Assembly: GCA_028280505.1 (NCBI GenBank)
Contig: JANQLO010000042.1
Location: 1-36,298, forward strand
Origin: Chromatiales bacterium
Lineage (GTDB): Bacteria > Pseudomonadota > Gammaproteobacteria > Chromatiales > Chromatiaceae
Reading direction: 5' to 3'
Length of the DNA: 36,298 bases
Shown here in pieces: positions 8,684 to 17,914 of the stretch. The notes under the pieces were generated by a model that searched no databases, was not told the DNA's origin, and saw only the letters and a program-made list of their open reading frames with translations. A program made the position numbers and the translations under genes. Each line of letters begins with the position of its first letter. The stretch's first letter is position 1.

Positions 8684-9685
8684 TTGAATCAGTGTGGGAC
8701 GGCGTGTCCCGTGAGCAGCAAAGGCGTTGGGTTGGAATCGACAAGCAGCGACAATCATCCCGATGCCGGCATCGGGCCAAGGACCGCAGTCGCGCACGTC
8801 GACGCGTTTTTTCCTTGCGTGCACGGGCACGACACCGGCGAGATGGTTCAACTACAGGCCTTTGCCGCTTCCAAGCTAAAAGCCACGATCAAGATCACCT
8901 CACCGGCCATCGACGATACGGCCGCGCAGCATGTCGTCGGGGCGTCGCGTTTTGGCGAACGTGACAGCAAAAGCGCGCTGGGCGTGATCGCGTCGGTCTC
9001 CAATCCGTCTTTCTCAGGAAACAGTTATCAGCTGACGCTGGCCATCACAGACAAGTTGGCCCGCTACGGTTGGGCGAGGGTAGCAGCGCCGCTAATTGCG
9101 ACGGGTCGCATACCCACCAACGGCTGCGGACGTGTGGAGAGCATCGATGGCCTCGAGACCAAGCTTCGTCTGATACTACGCGACGCTTCACCCGGCAGTA
9201 TTTTTGTCTTCCCGGCAGCGAATCAGCAGGTCCTGTCGTCGGCTGAACTGGGGCTGCTTGAGGAGATTGAGGCACGTGACATCATGTGGCAAGCGATCAG
9301 CCATATTGACGAACTCGAGGGACAACTCTGGAATAGCCCTGAAAGCGCGACGGCGCCGACGTCCGAACCGTACGAAGATTCGGAGGCCGATGTCGGCGAC
9401 CTTTCGTCCATGCCGGCAACGTCAAGATCCCGTGCTAGCCTCTTTGTGCTGGTTACCGTAGCGCTCGCCGGCGCCGTGCTAGTGTGGACGTTTGTTTCCG
9501 ACAAAAAAGCCGCGGATGTCTCAGAAACCGTCCACATACCTTTTGAAGTCGATATCGAGGGCAACACGAACCCGACCGAGCCGACTGTCATTGAAAATGC
9601 GAGCCCTCAGGCGAGCGGGGCAGACGAGCGCCCAGCGACCTCTCGCCCCCTTGAATCCGGCTTTATCAATACCGAAGCATACTGA
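8684..9685 (+). CDS. Membrane-anchored Lon-like (S16) protease domain protein
   Basis: This 333-residue product is read from a TTG at 8684; a GTG at 8711 is an alternative and neither has a strong ribosome-binding site. Residues about 34-185 follow the Lon proteolytic-domain pattern: SALGVIASVSNPSF, then SGNSYQLTLAITDKLARYGW in place of Lon DGPSAG, then ATGRIPTNGCGRVESIDGLETKL, then FVFPAANQQVL. Ser114 and Lys160 align with the catalytic Ser-Lys dyad (spacing 46, against 43 in E. coli Lon Ser679/Lys722). No AAA+ domain or Walker motif is present. A single transmembrane helix lies at about 251-272, followed by an acidic, Pro/Thr-rich 60-residue tail. The catalytic domain would be cytoplasmic if the tail is periplasmic. 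Whether it is an active protease or a pseudoenzyme is open. Confidence 0.6.
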   Translation: MNQCGTACPVSSKGVGLESTSSDNHPDAGIGPRTAVAHVDAFFPCVHGHDTGEMVQLQAFAASKLKATIKITSPAIDDTAAQHVVGASRFGERDSKSALGVIASVSNPSFSGNSYQLTLAITDKLARYGWARVAAPLIATGRIPTNGCGRVESIDGLETKLRLILRDASPGSIFVFPAANQQVLSSAELGLLEEIEARDIMWQAISHIDELEGQLWNSPESATAPTSEPYEDSEADVGDLSSMPATSRSRASLFVLVTVALAGAVLVWTFVSDKKAADVSETVHIPFEVDIEGNTNPTEPTVIENASPQASGADERPATSRPLESGFINTEAY

Positions 9686-9795
9686 AGCGTCCATCTTGGC
9701 ATTTCCCCACCAAGTTGTTAAGTGAGCCAGCCGGCCATAGAGGCTGCTGGTCAAGCTTTCAAACAACGTCTGGGAATACCCAAGGAGACAACGAC

Positions 9796-10179
9796 ATGAA
9801 CTTTCTCGGCAATGCCGCGGTATATGTAGTCCTCTACGTCCTTTTCATGCTGCCGACCTACCTGCTGCCCTACGTGGGCTCGAACTCGGCCGTCGTGGGC
9901 TCGCTGGCCCTGGCGAGCGACGCGGGTGTTCACCCGGCTTTTGTCGCGCATGCCGGTTTGCTGCTGGCGTTGATCGCACTTACCTGGGTCCGTGGCCGGC
10001 GGGTTGAAAAAGCCTGGCTGATCGTGTTCCCGGTACTGGCCATGGTGTTCGATCTTGCACCGGCTTTGAATAACATCCCACTTGTCCCGACCGTGATGCA
10101 CCTGTTGGCGATCATCCTCGGCGTTGTCGGGTCACGTGTGGTGGTTGAAAATAGGGCTTCAACGGGATCGGGCGTCTGA
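9796..10179 (+). CDS. Small integral membrane protein
   Basis: This 127-residue protein starts at the ATG at 9796 with AAGGAGA at 9782-9788 as its ribosome-binding site. Hydrophobic stretches at about 5-30, 32-44, 50-66, 74-92 and 97-114 indicate three to four membrane helices. No conserved motif is recognised. It sits 110 bases after the Lon-like gene on the same strand and may be in the same operon. The stop codon lies inside a perfect 14-bp palindrome. Confidence 0.65.
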   Translation: MNFLGNAAVYVVLYVLFMLPTYLLPYVGSNSAVVGSLALASDAGVHPAFVAHAGLLLALIALTWVRGRRVEKAWLIVFPVLAMVFDLAPALNNIPLVPTVMHLLAIILGVVGSRVVVENRASTGSGV

Positions 10180-10221
10180 CGTCAGACTCAGGATGCGCCG
10201 GCCGGATAGGGGCGGCCGGCG
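10174..10221. repeat. Palindrome at stop codon plus strong GC hairpin
   Basis: GTCTGACGTCAGAC at 10174-10187 is a perfect palindrome that contains the stop codon of the small membrane protein. Nine bases later CGCCGGCC (10196-10203) and GGCCGGCG (10214-10221) form a perfect 8-bp stem with a 10-base loop. No T-run follows, so it is not a standard intrinsic terminator, but it probably folds in RNA and may mark the end of the upstream operon. Confidence 0.5.
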
Positions 10222-10397
10222 GTATTCTCAGGCGGGGTCCCGGATGCTATGTGTACCGATGGTATGTCGTCGCTACGGGTAACGGAAACTAAACCCCCTT
10301 CGCGAGCGAACTTTTCAGCAATCGTTGATCGCAACGACCTGCGTGAACCGGGAAAAAACCGTCAGGTTGGGTTAAGAACTAAAAAAGGGAAAAACCA

Positions 10398-13300
10398 ATG
10401 TACATAAAGGCTTTCTGGTTGCTGTGTATCTATCTTGCTACGGCGGCCACTGTCGGATCGGCGGCTGGGAACAACGATGCGAGGCAGTGGAAAGGGCACG
10501 AATCTGCGCAGATTCAACTCGCGTTCCTAGGCGATCTTCTCAGGGACTTGGGAGACGGAGTCGACAGGTTGCTAGAAGGCAATAATAAGGAGGGGGAGGC
10601 AGACACGAACGGAACCTCTGGAAGCAACTCTACCAGGTCAGCCAGTGAGCCGAAGAAGACCTACGAGTTCTTTGGGTTATCCCTAGAGACGCATCGAGAA
10701 ATACAAACCGCGCTGAACACGCTTGGCTACCCAGTGGGCACGCCTGATGGTATTCCTGGGCCCAAAACGCAGGCTGCAATCCGTGATTATCAGGCCCAAC
10801 ACAAACTTCCAGTAACCGGCGAGCCGTCGCTTGCGTTGCTGTCGCATCTGCGCGATTCATCGAACGCCAACTCGACTGGCAGTAGCACGTCCGGTGAAAC
10901 TGCCGAGATTGTCCCCGAAGACATCCTGCAATCGACGCTCGCCGATAACGCGAACTACGCTGAGTTTCGTGAACGATTCACGGTGCAAAAAGTTAACGAT
11001 ATCGTAGACTGGGTCGAAAAGCGTCCGTCACTAGACGTTCAGCTCATCAAGATCCACGTGTTGGCTCGAATCTACGGGCTGGAGCTCCCGAAGAAGTTCA
11101 GTGTTGGCCCCCGAGTATTGCTCGAAACCAGCCCGCTGAAACGGACCGATGAGGATTCGATCCAAGGGCTGTTGCAATTGACTATGCAGGAAATCGCGGA
11201 TGCCAACGGGGTGACCGTCGATGACTTGCGAATATTGAATGATGCACGAAATATCCATCAGATCCGCGAAGACGAGGATGCCGTTCGGAACGGCAATGTC
11301 GCGCGTGCAAAAGTGGCGGCGGATCCCCTGTGGGAATTGTTACCACCGCATAAGTCTGCATTTCACACGATCGGTTATGAGCCAGGCACGATTGAGAAAT
11401 GGGTGGCCAAGGACGGCAAAGAGCTGGTTTTCCAAAAGCGAAACGGCGAGTGGGTCTTCATCAAAGACGGGATAAACAGCGGGACATACAATTACGCGCA
11501 AGCCGATTCGGCGCACACGCTCCTGGATATATTCCCCTGGTTGCTTTGGGGTGCCGGCGGTAACGAGAAACTACGTTGGGAGCAGAGACTGGCGATAATG
11601 CGAGAGCAATTGGCGCCTTATTTGAAAGGTGTATTCGTCGAAACAACGTTTGATTTGGCCTCGACGAGCAAGGAGTTGGCTGACGCAGCGATCGATAGAC
11701 TAGTAGAGAGCGCGCAGACTGTGAAGTCTGGCGTGAAGCGGCTAGACGGGGTCATTGGTGCAAGCGATTCACTTACCAATATCAGGCAATTTCTCCAGGA
11801 AAACTTCTCGGATACCTACGACGCTATTTGGAACGCCGACGTTCCGGAAATAGCGACAAAAGAGGCCCAACTGCGGGTAGCTTATGTCGTTGCCAAGTTG
11901 GTACATACACCGATTGTGGGTGAGAAGCTGCTTGAGCGTATCAGTCTGGATAGTCACGAATTCGTTAAGTTTGCTACCCAGCAGCCTTCAGCAGCTTGGG
12001 CCGCCGCCGGTCTGGACTTCAGCAAGGGAGTTGTAAAAGGTGTCGCCGAAGAACTGATCGTATCAACGGCTGCGTCGCTCGTTACTGATGCACTTTTCAA
12101 GCTCGATCCTTGGAGCAAAGTGCCAGCAAAAATGGAAAACCCATTGCGAGCATTCGTCCAGGCTTCGATCGTAGAAACCTATGCCATTGTGCGGGCAGCA
12201 ACCAGCCCATCCGAAGCCCCCGAAATCGTTATTGGGAAGGTTTTTGATCGCTACTACGAGGTGATCAAGATCATTGAGGCATCACGATTGCTTGCGGCCG
12301 AGCAAGATCAGGGGTTGCTGGCTTCGGCTTTCGCTGCCGAGACGGCTGCACGACTCGTTACGCGCTATCCAACACAAAAAAGCAAGGAAGTAGCGGAGAG
12401 TTCGATGAACTCGATGTTGTCTACGTTGAAAGACATCGTTGGCAAGGACGACGAAGAAAAAGTCAAACAAATCATGTCTCTCGGTTATCAGGCCCTCGTG
12501 GTGCACTTCGAAGGCGACGCAATGTCGAAGGCTAAGCACATTAAGGAGATCAACGCGATCGCAGGCTCACCATCAAACATTAAACCATGGAGCGCGGTGA
12601 CCAATTTCATCGACTGGGCCACGCTGGTGGCTAATAAGGGCAAAGATGCACACTACCGTGCCGGCGAGATCGTCTTATCGTCAACGGCATTAGCCGATGA
12701 CGTACTCTTGGCCGACTCCAGACAAACCGCTAATCGGGAAAACGTCGAGAATCAAACGGGTGCAGCTGAATCTGAACAGACATCAAGCGCTAAAGTGACA
12801 CCGGAAAAGCATCGATCTGAGTCAGACAGTAGTGAGAATTGCAAGACAGAATTTATTAAACTTGCGGCAAACTCAGCACATTGCGGTTATCAGCTAGATA
12901 CCGCAGGAAACCTTCGTTTCAACCGAGAGGGTATACCTGGTCTAAGCCCAATCGTAGTGACTCATGCGTATCGAAACGGAAAATGGGAACCAAGTGCAGT
13001 GGCAACCAATCTGGTTCTTTTTCCATCGTCTCCGTCAGGGCGATATAGGGTCATCCAGGCCTGCGAAAACGACCTGTGCTGGGATGTTCGCCTCTTCGAT
13101 ACAGTAACCAAGAGAAACGAAAAGGTCTCTCTTGGGAAGTATGGCCCGAGAAGATGGATCAAATGGTCTCCAAGTGGTCGATTTGCGGTGCTCTATGACG
13201 ACAACGATGGCGGCTATTGGCTGCATGTCGTGGACATGGAGAGGCTTACTTCGTTCACATACCCAGAGGGGTATGATCATCTTTCGTCTATTGACTTGGA

Positions 13301-14705
13301 GAGCTTCAAGTGGATTGATGATGATGTGTTTTCAATCATTATGAACGACTCAATCAATGCTGCATTCAAGATTCAAAAGACCGGAGTTGCCTTAGCAGAA
13401 GTGAACGCAACAGAAGGCCAACTAGCGAATCTTGATTCGCCGAAAAAAGCTCGGGCGGAGAAACTTGAGAAGCTCTTGGATGCGGAATCTTTCGATGGTA
13501 TCTCGTCCAAAGAACTTAAAATGGTATTGTCAGAAGTCCGAGAAAAAGTAGAGCGCGACATTACGAGGAAGTTTGAGCTTCAGCAATCGGTTTTCGGAGT
13601 AAACGTACCACAACAAATCGCCAACGGGCGCAGGCAATTCTCACAAGCCCATCAAGTTGCGATCTCAAAACTAAGACAGAAGTATTCTCGATTGGCGCGA
13701 ATTGGATTAATAAAACACAAAGAAAACATTGTAGAACGCGCGATGATGAGCATGCCTGTCGGTAATGTTAGTTTTCAGGCTGAGATCACTAATGCTGCTA
13801 AGCCATATGTTGTTGAAGAGAAGCATGGCAGAGTCGAATTGTTGGTTGGGGTATATGGAATTGGCGAGGTTATCGCTGTTGAAAAGTTAAGGGAAGGCTT
13901 GTTTGAGATCGAATACTCGGTGAAGCCGTTCTTTTCCGATCTAGCAAAAGAGTTTGATGTTACAAGAGAAAAAGAGCGCGAAGAGAAAGAGGTCATCTTG
14001 ATCGAGGCGTTGGAAAAGAAGGAAGAAACGTCTGGGAGGTCTTGGGCCTTGTTCGACGGACCATTTGAGCAATCGACTCGATGGTGCCAAACACTCTCCT
14101 CGCTTAGATGCACGACCCTGATTACACGTAAAGACTCGGAGCGGGTGCGGGTGATTGATTTCAAAGCACCGAAAGATGCGCCCCCTAAGTATCGCAGAAT
14201 GGAATCCTCAGAAATCCCGAAAACAATCGGGGAGCATCTGAAGAAGTTTCATAAAAGAAGATACGAAAAAATGGACTTTGAGAGGGTTAGGAGACTAAAC
14301 GGTTGGGATGGTGACGTAAAAGAGAATACCCCGATCCCTTTTCCTGATTCAAAACGTCTTTATTTCGCTTTCGATGGATATACGCCAGACGAGTTTGCGC
14401 TTCAACCCGAGAAGTACTCTTTCGCGGAATCGGATTGCAGGGATCAGATTGTTAAAGGAATCGACAACGGTGCGGTTTGTGCAGTTCAGAAATCAGGTTA
14501 TCGAATGGGTATCAAAGAGTTTCTTCGGAATCATTGGTATTTGCGGCGACATCCGATCATGAGGGATGACATCATCGACTACAAAACGAAATGGAAGAAG
14601 CCTTCTGTCGAAAAGTTCAAAGCAATGAATGGTCTCGATTCCAAATCTGTGGTCTCAAATCGCTACTACAAGATGGCGCAGCGCGGCACCGAGTCCGCAG
14701 AGTGA
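10398..14705 (+). CDS. Giant secreted protein with peptidoglycan-binding domain
   Basis: This 1435-residue protein starts at the ATG at 10398 with AAAGGGA upstream. Residues 1-24 are a signal peptide. After a Ser/Asn-rich linker, residues about 89-150 form a PG_binding_1 domain (IQTALNTLGYPVGTPDGIPG, IRDYQAQHKLPVTG). Residues about 170-780 are mostly helical, with a GYEPGTIEKWVAKDGKELVF segment near 320. Residues about 850-990 are strand-rich with repeated W-x-PSGR/SPSGRYR motifs (FPSSPSGRYRVIQA, IKWSPSGRFAVLYDD), like blades of a TolB/WD-type propeller. Residues about 1010-1100 and 1170-1200 are charged coiled coil. From about 13.3 kb onward the DNA is visibly more AT-rich. No homologue is recognised. 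It shares a peptidoglycan-binding module with the CsgG-like lipoprotein, so a periplasmic structural role is a fair inference. Confidence 0.7.
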   Translation: MYIKAFWLLCIYLATAATVGSAAGNNDARQWKGHESAQIQLAFLGDLLRDLGDGVDRLLEGNNKEGEADTNGTSGSNSTRSASEPKKTYEFFGLSLETHREIQTALNTLGYPVGTPDGIPGPKTQAAIRDYQAQHKLPVTGEPSLALLSHLRDSSNANSTGSSTSGETAEIVPEDILQSTLADNANYAEFRERFTVQKVNDIVDWVEKRPSLDVQLIKIHVLARIYGLELPKKFSVGPRVLLETSPLKRTDEDSIQGLLQLTMQEIADANGVTVDDLRILNDARNIHQIREDEDAVRNGNVARAKVAADPLWELLPPHKSAFHTIGYEPGTIEKWVAKDGKELVFQKRNGEWVFIKDGINSGTYNYAQADSAHTLLDIFPWLLWGAGGNEKLRWEQRLAIMREQLAPYLKGVFVETTFDLASTSKELADAAIDRLVESAQTVKSGVKRLDGVIGASDSLTNIRQFLQENFSDTYDAIWNADVPEIATKEAQLRVAYVVAKLVHTPIVGEKLLERISLDSHEFVKFATQQPSAAWAAAGLDFSKGVVKGVAEELIVSTAASLVTDALFKLDPWSKVPAKMENPLRAFVQASIVETYAIVRAATSPSEAPEIVIGKVFDRYYEVIKIIEASRLLAAEQDQGLLASAFAAETAARLVTRYPTQKSKEVAESSMNSMLSTLKDIVGKDDEEKVKQIMSLGYQALVVHFEGDAMSKAKHIKEINAIAGSPSNIKPWSAVTNFIDWATLVANKGKDAHYRAGEIVLSSTALADDVLLADSRQTANRENVENQTGAAESEQTSSAKVTPEKHRSESDSSENCKTEFIKLAANSAHCGYQLDTAGNLRFNREGIPGLSPIVVTHAYRNGKWEPSAVATNLVLFPSSPSGRYRVIQACENDLCWDVRLFDTVTKRNEKVSLGKYGPRRWIKWSPSGRFAVLYDDNDGGYWLHVVDMERLTSFTYPEGYDHLSSIDLESFKWIDDDVFSIIMNDSINAAFKIQKTGVALAEVNATEGQLANLDSPKKARAEKLEKLLDAESFDGISSKELKMVLSEVREKVERDITRKFELQQSVFGVNVPQQIANGRRQFSQAHQVAISKLRQKYSRLARIGLIKHKENIVERAMMSMPVGNVSFQAEITNAAKPYVVEEKHGRVELLVGVYGIGEVIAVEKLREGLFEIEYSVKPFFSDLAKEFDVTREKEREEKEVILIEALEKKEETSGRSWALFDGPFEQSTRWCQTLSSLRCTTLITRKDSERVRVIDFKAPKDAPPKYRRMESSEIPKTIGEHLKKFHKRRYEKMDFERVRRLNGWDGDVKENTPIPFPDSKRLYFAFDGYTPDEFALQPEKYSFAESDCRDQIVKGIDNGAVCAVQKSGYRMGIKEFLRNHWYLRRHPIMRDDIIDYKTKWKKPSVEKFKAMNGLDSKSVVSNRYYKMAQRGTESAE

Positions 14706-14831
14706 AGCGGGCTTCTCGAGTGAGGGTGTAATCCTCCTGGAAAATGATTGGACCCGGGAGTAGAACTTTAGAGCTGGCGATGTATTTCTTTAAATGCAGA
14801 TTATTGTTATAGAAAAATCACATTAATTTTT

Positions 14832-15587
14832 ATGCTAAATAAATTTTTCTACGCACTTTTTATCGTGTTTATGATGTTTATTGGTGCTGGGTGCAGTGGG
14901 CCGGTGGCGGAGATTGAAGGTCGCGTGATAGATGATAAAGGCGATCCGTTGTCTGGAGTTGCGGTCAACATATCGAAGACCCGTTATGAGACGCTCACGG
15001 ACGATGCTGGACAATACATAATCCCATATGCGCCGGGCCGGTTTGAGATCATCTATTCAAAGTTTGGGTATGTATCCAAAACACTATTGTTAGATATCCA
15101 GGAAAAAGTCGAGTTTCCTGCCGAGACAATAGTCTTAGAACAGGATGACTACAACTCAAGTGTAGAAAGATTGGGTGCATTCCTTCTTCGAACTTTGGCC
15201 GAAGGAAACAAGGCGGCTTTTGAGACGTTTTTGATAATGGGTGATGCAGAACTATTGAAGTTTGCCCCACATAAGTTTAAGGGATATCAGGATTTTGAAG
15301 TATTGGAACAGTTTAAAAGCCAGCGATTGGAGATTTTGGAATCATGGGACGAACGGTCCGCGATTTTTTCTGGTACGAGTAGTTCATGGAGCGAAGCCGA
15401 GTTGAGTGAGGTGATTATGCTGGCGAGCCACGAAAGCCCATATGGCAAATCGGGAGACTTCGCGATAGAATATCAACTAAATGGAGTCATTGATTATATA
15501 GAATTTTCAATTGGTTACGTTGATGATAAGTGGAAAATATATACGCCACTGACTGGAAAGAATATTACGAAGATGCTTTCCCATTAG
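14832..15587 (+). CDS. Lipoprotein with carboxypeptidase-regulatory-like domain
   Basis: This 251-residue protein starts at the ATG at 14832 without a visible Shine-Dalgarno sequence. A hydrophobic signal segment ends in IGAGC, giving Cys21 as the lipidated residue. Residues about 27-100 match the beta-sandwich regulatory domain seen in carboxypeptidases and many surface proteins (IEGRVIDDKGDPLSGVAVNI, then TDDAGQYIIPYAPGRFEI). The remaining 150 residues are alpha/beta and unrecognised (FSIGYVDDKWKIYTPL at the end). The gene and about 120 bases before it are clearly AT-rich compared with the rnf and nif genes, a sign of separate origin. Confidence 0.7.
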   Translation: MLNKFFYALFIVFMMFIGAGCSGPVAEIEGRVIDDKGDPLSGVAVNISKTRYETLTDDAGQYIIPYAPGRFEIIYSKFGYVSKTLLLDIQEKVEFPAETIVLEQDDYNSSVERLGAFLLRTLAEGNKAAFETFLIMGDAELLKFAPHKFKGYQDFEVLEQFKSQRLEILESWDERSAIFSGTSSSWSEAELSEVIMLASHESPYGKSGDFAIEYQLNGVIDYIEFSIGYVDDKWKIYTPLTGKNITKMLSH

Positions 15588-15642
15588 TGATTAACTGAAT
15601 AGGTGTTAACAAACGAGCGTAACGTATCTTGATGGTTGAGTG

Positions 15643-15675
15643 GAGCGGCCACGGAAGATTCGGTTGTGGCCGCTC
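15643..15675. repeat. Perfect 10-bp stem-loop between convergent genes
   Basis: GAGCGGCCAC at 15643-15652 and GTGGCCGCTC at 15666-15675 are perfect inverted arms with a 13-base loop. They lie between the stop of the lipoprotein gene (plus strand) and the stop of modC (minus strand). Neither side has a T-run, so a bidirectional terminator is plausible but not typical. Confidence 0.5.
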
Positions 15676-15816
15676 TCAGGCATTGACAACCTCGATCTAA
15701 AGGTATTCTTCCGTCAGATCTATCTCTCTCAGTTGACCAGCAATGTCTGTAACGGTCGCAGAGCGGAACCAACAACCTGGCACCTAGTGTCAGAATCAAA
15801 TCTAGTTTTTTGCAGA

Positions 15817-16893
15817 TCAGGCAATCAGCGCGACACTCTTGACCTGGGCATAAAGCTCCATGCCCTCGCGCAGACCCAGTGCGACGGCCGAGTGCCGGGT
15901 AAGACGCGCAAGCAATGTTTGACCGTCGGCCAGTTCGAGCCTCGCTAACAATTGGCTGGGGCTGATGTCGCGTGTATCGACTACCTTTGATGGCAGGATG
16001 TTGAGAATGCTGGTGTCGCTGTGGGGATGCAGCGCCAGACTGACATCGCGTGCCCGGATTTCGACCCGTGCATGTTTGCCGACTGGCAGATCCTCACGCG
16101 AGACGGCGAACCGTCCTGCTTCGGTACCGATCCATGTGAGGTGATAGGTCAGATCGTGCGCCGACACGAAACCCTCGATCACCGACACGGCATCGTCGAA
16201 GCTGGCCAATGGCAGGTCCAGCCGCGTCAATAGCGTTGCTGCGTCACCCTGTGCGACGACTTTCCCGTCAGCGAGTAACACCATGTGGTCGCCCAGTCGC
16301 GCGACTTCGTTCGGATCGTGTGAAACATATAACGACGGGATCGCGAACTCGTCATGCAGACTTTCCAGATAGGGGAATATCGCCTGTTTGGCGCCATGAT
16401 CAAGGGCCGACAGCGGTTCGTCCATCAGCAGGATTTGCGGACTGGTCAACAGCGCACGACCGATCGCGACCCGTTGACGTTCACCACCGGACAGGCGAGC
16501 GGTGGCGCGTTTCAACATCGGGCCTATGCCGAGCAGCTCGACCACATTGTCGAACTTGATCCAACGTTGGTTCTTGGGGATGCGCCGCCAGCCGTATTCG
16601 AGATTGTCGCGCACCGACAGGTGCGGGAACAGGCTGGCCTCCTGGAACACATAGCCGACCGACCGTCGGTGTGGCGGCAGAAAGGACTTACCGCCCTGCC
16701 AGGTTTCGCCGTTGATCCGAACCAGGCCACGTGGCGCACGCGCCAGACCGGCAACGGCGCGCAGTATACTCGTTTTGCCCGAACCCGAATGGCCGAACAG
16801 GGCGGTCACGCCATTGCCCGGTGCGGTGAAACGCACGTCGAGTTGAAAGTCGCCCAGGCGTTGGTCCAGATCGATCTCGACGCCCATACTCAT
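15817..16893 (-). CDS. modC: Molybdate ABC transporter ATP-binding protein ModC
   Basis: ModC hydrolyses ATP on the cytoplasmic face of the ModB permease to import molybdate. The 358-residue protein has Walker A GHSGSGKT at about residues 34-41, the Q-loop in [12 protein letters not shown], the ABC signature [15 protein letters not shown], Walker [13 protein letters not shown] and the switch His in YVSHD. Residues about 285-355 form the MOP-type domain that binds oxyanion. This full length is usual for ModC. The ATG overlaps the modB stop (16890-16893), so translation is coupled. Its 3' third is duplicated at 773-1190. It ends the rnf-mod operon, where molybdenum supply fits nitrogenase cofactor synthesis. 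No ModE-binding site was recognised. Confidence 0.93.
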   Translation of the reverse strand: MSMGVEIDLDQRLGDFQLDVRFTAPGNGVTALFGHSGSGKTSILRAVAGLARAPRGLVRINGETWQGGKSFLPPHRRSVGYVFQEASLFPHLSVRDNLEYGWRRIPKNQRWIKFDNVVELLGIGPMLKRATARLSGGERQRVAIGRALLTSPQILLMDEPLSALDHGAKQAIFPYLESLHDEFAIPSLYVSHDPNEVARLGDHMVLLADGKVVAQGDAATLLTRLDLPLASFDDAVSVIEGFVSAHDLTYHLTWIGTEAGRFAVSREDLPVGKHARVEIRARDVSLALHPHSDTSILNILPSKVVDTRDISPSQLLARLELADGQTLLARLTRHSAVALGLREGMELYAQVKSVALIA

Positions 16894-17576
16894 GTCGTCG
16901 CCTTACGATCGAGTCGCCCGTTGATCAGGTAGAGGCTGAGCAAGACGATGAAGGCGAACACCAGCATGCCGGCCGCCAAGATATGGGCCTGGTCGTATTC
17001 CAGGGATTCGACATGATCGTAGATTGCGATCGACAGCACTTTGGTCTCGCCCGGGATGTTGCCGCCGATCATCAGGATGACGCCGAACTCGCCGATGGTG
17101 TGCGCGAACGATAAAACCGCCGCTGTGAGAAAGCCGGGGCGGGCGAGCGGCAAGACCACGGTGACGAAGCGATCCCAGGGCGATGCGCGCAGGGTCGCCG
17201 CGACCTCCATCGGCCGACTGCCGAGTGATTCGAAGGCGGTCTGCAGGGGCTGTACCGCGAACGGCAACGAATAGATCACCGACGCGACGACCAGTCCTTC
17301 GAAGGTGAACGGTAGGGTGCCCAGCCCGATCGCGTCGGTGAACTGTCCGACCGGGCCCTGGGGCCCCAGCATGATGAGCAGATAAAAGCCGAGCACGGTC
17401 GGTGGCAACACCAATGGCAAGGCGACAATGGCGGCTATCGGTTGTTTGTACCAGGCTGTCGTGCGTGCTAACCACCAGGCGATGGGTGTGCCCAGGATCA
17501 GCAGCAAGATGGTGGACAGGCCGGCGAGTTCGAGCGTCAGCCAGACCGGTTCCCAGTCGAAGCTCACGTCCGCCAT
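16890..17576 (-). CDS. modB: Molybdate ABC transporter permease ModB
   Basis: This is a 228-residue inner-membrane permease with about five hydrophobic helices. The cytoplasmic EAA loop is recognisable ([26 protein letters not shown]), as is the TIGEFG segment typical of ModB. I take the ATG at 17576, preceded by GGAG at ten bases, over a GTG at 17597. It lies 62 bases after rnfH on the same strand and overlaps modC by four bases. The periplasmic binding protein ModA is not in this window, so it must be encoded elsewhere or the system borrows another one. Confidence 0.92.
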   Translation of the reverse strand: MADVSFDWEPVWLTLELAGLSTILLLILGTPIAWWLARTTAWYKQPIAAIVALPLVLPPTVLGFYLLIMLGPQGPVGQFTDAIGLGTLPFTFEGLVVASVIYSLPFAVQPLQTAFESLGSRPMEVAATLRASPWDRFVTVVLPLARPGFLTAAVLSFAHTIGEFGVILMIGGNIPGETKVLSIAIYDHVESLEYDQAHILAAGMLVFAFIVLLSLYLINGRLDRKATT

Positions 17577-17638
17577 CGCTTGGCTCCGTTGTTGCACGAA
17601 GTGGGAACCGCCATACCACCACCGTCTCCGGCGACGCC

Positions 17639-17902
17639 TCAGTCGAGGTCCCGGCGCTCGACCAGCTCCGGATCGGCGGTGATGGTGCGATAGATCTCGA
17701 TGCGTTCGCCTTCGTTGACTTTGGCGTCGAGCTTGGTGACCTTGCCGAAGATACCGACCTTCTGGGTCTCGAGATCGATCTCGGGAAATTGTTCGAGCAT
17801 GCCGGAGAATTTGATGGCCTCACGCACGGTCGAGCCGTCGGGCACTTCGAGCTTCAACCACACTTGCTTGAATCGATCGGCATAGGCGACACCTACGTTC
17901 AT
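17639..17902 (-). CDS. rnfH: RnfH-like ubiquitin-fold protein
   Basis: This 87-residue protein is a member of the RnfH/UPF0125 family, often encoded with rnf operons or near ratA. Recognisable features are the N-terminal [43 protein letters not shown] in the second half, and a beta-grasp-like pattern. The length is typical. The gene follows rnfE by 12 bases and is the last rnf gene before modB. In Rhodobacter capsulatus rnfH lies in the nif-associated rnf operon; its biochemical role is not established. The ATG at 17902 is the only reasonable start. Confidence 0.9.
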   Translation of the reverse strand: MNVGVAYADRFKQVWLKLEVPDGSTVREAIKFSGMLEQFPEIDLETQKVGIFGKVTKLDAKVNEGERIEIYRTITADPELVERRDLD

Positions 17903-17914
17903 GACGATGACCTC

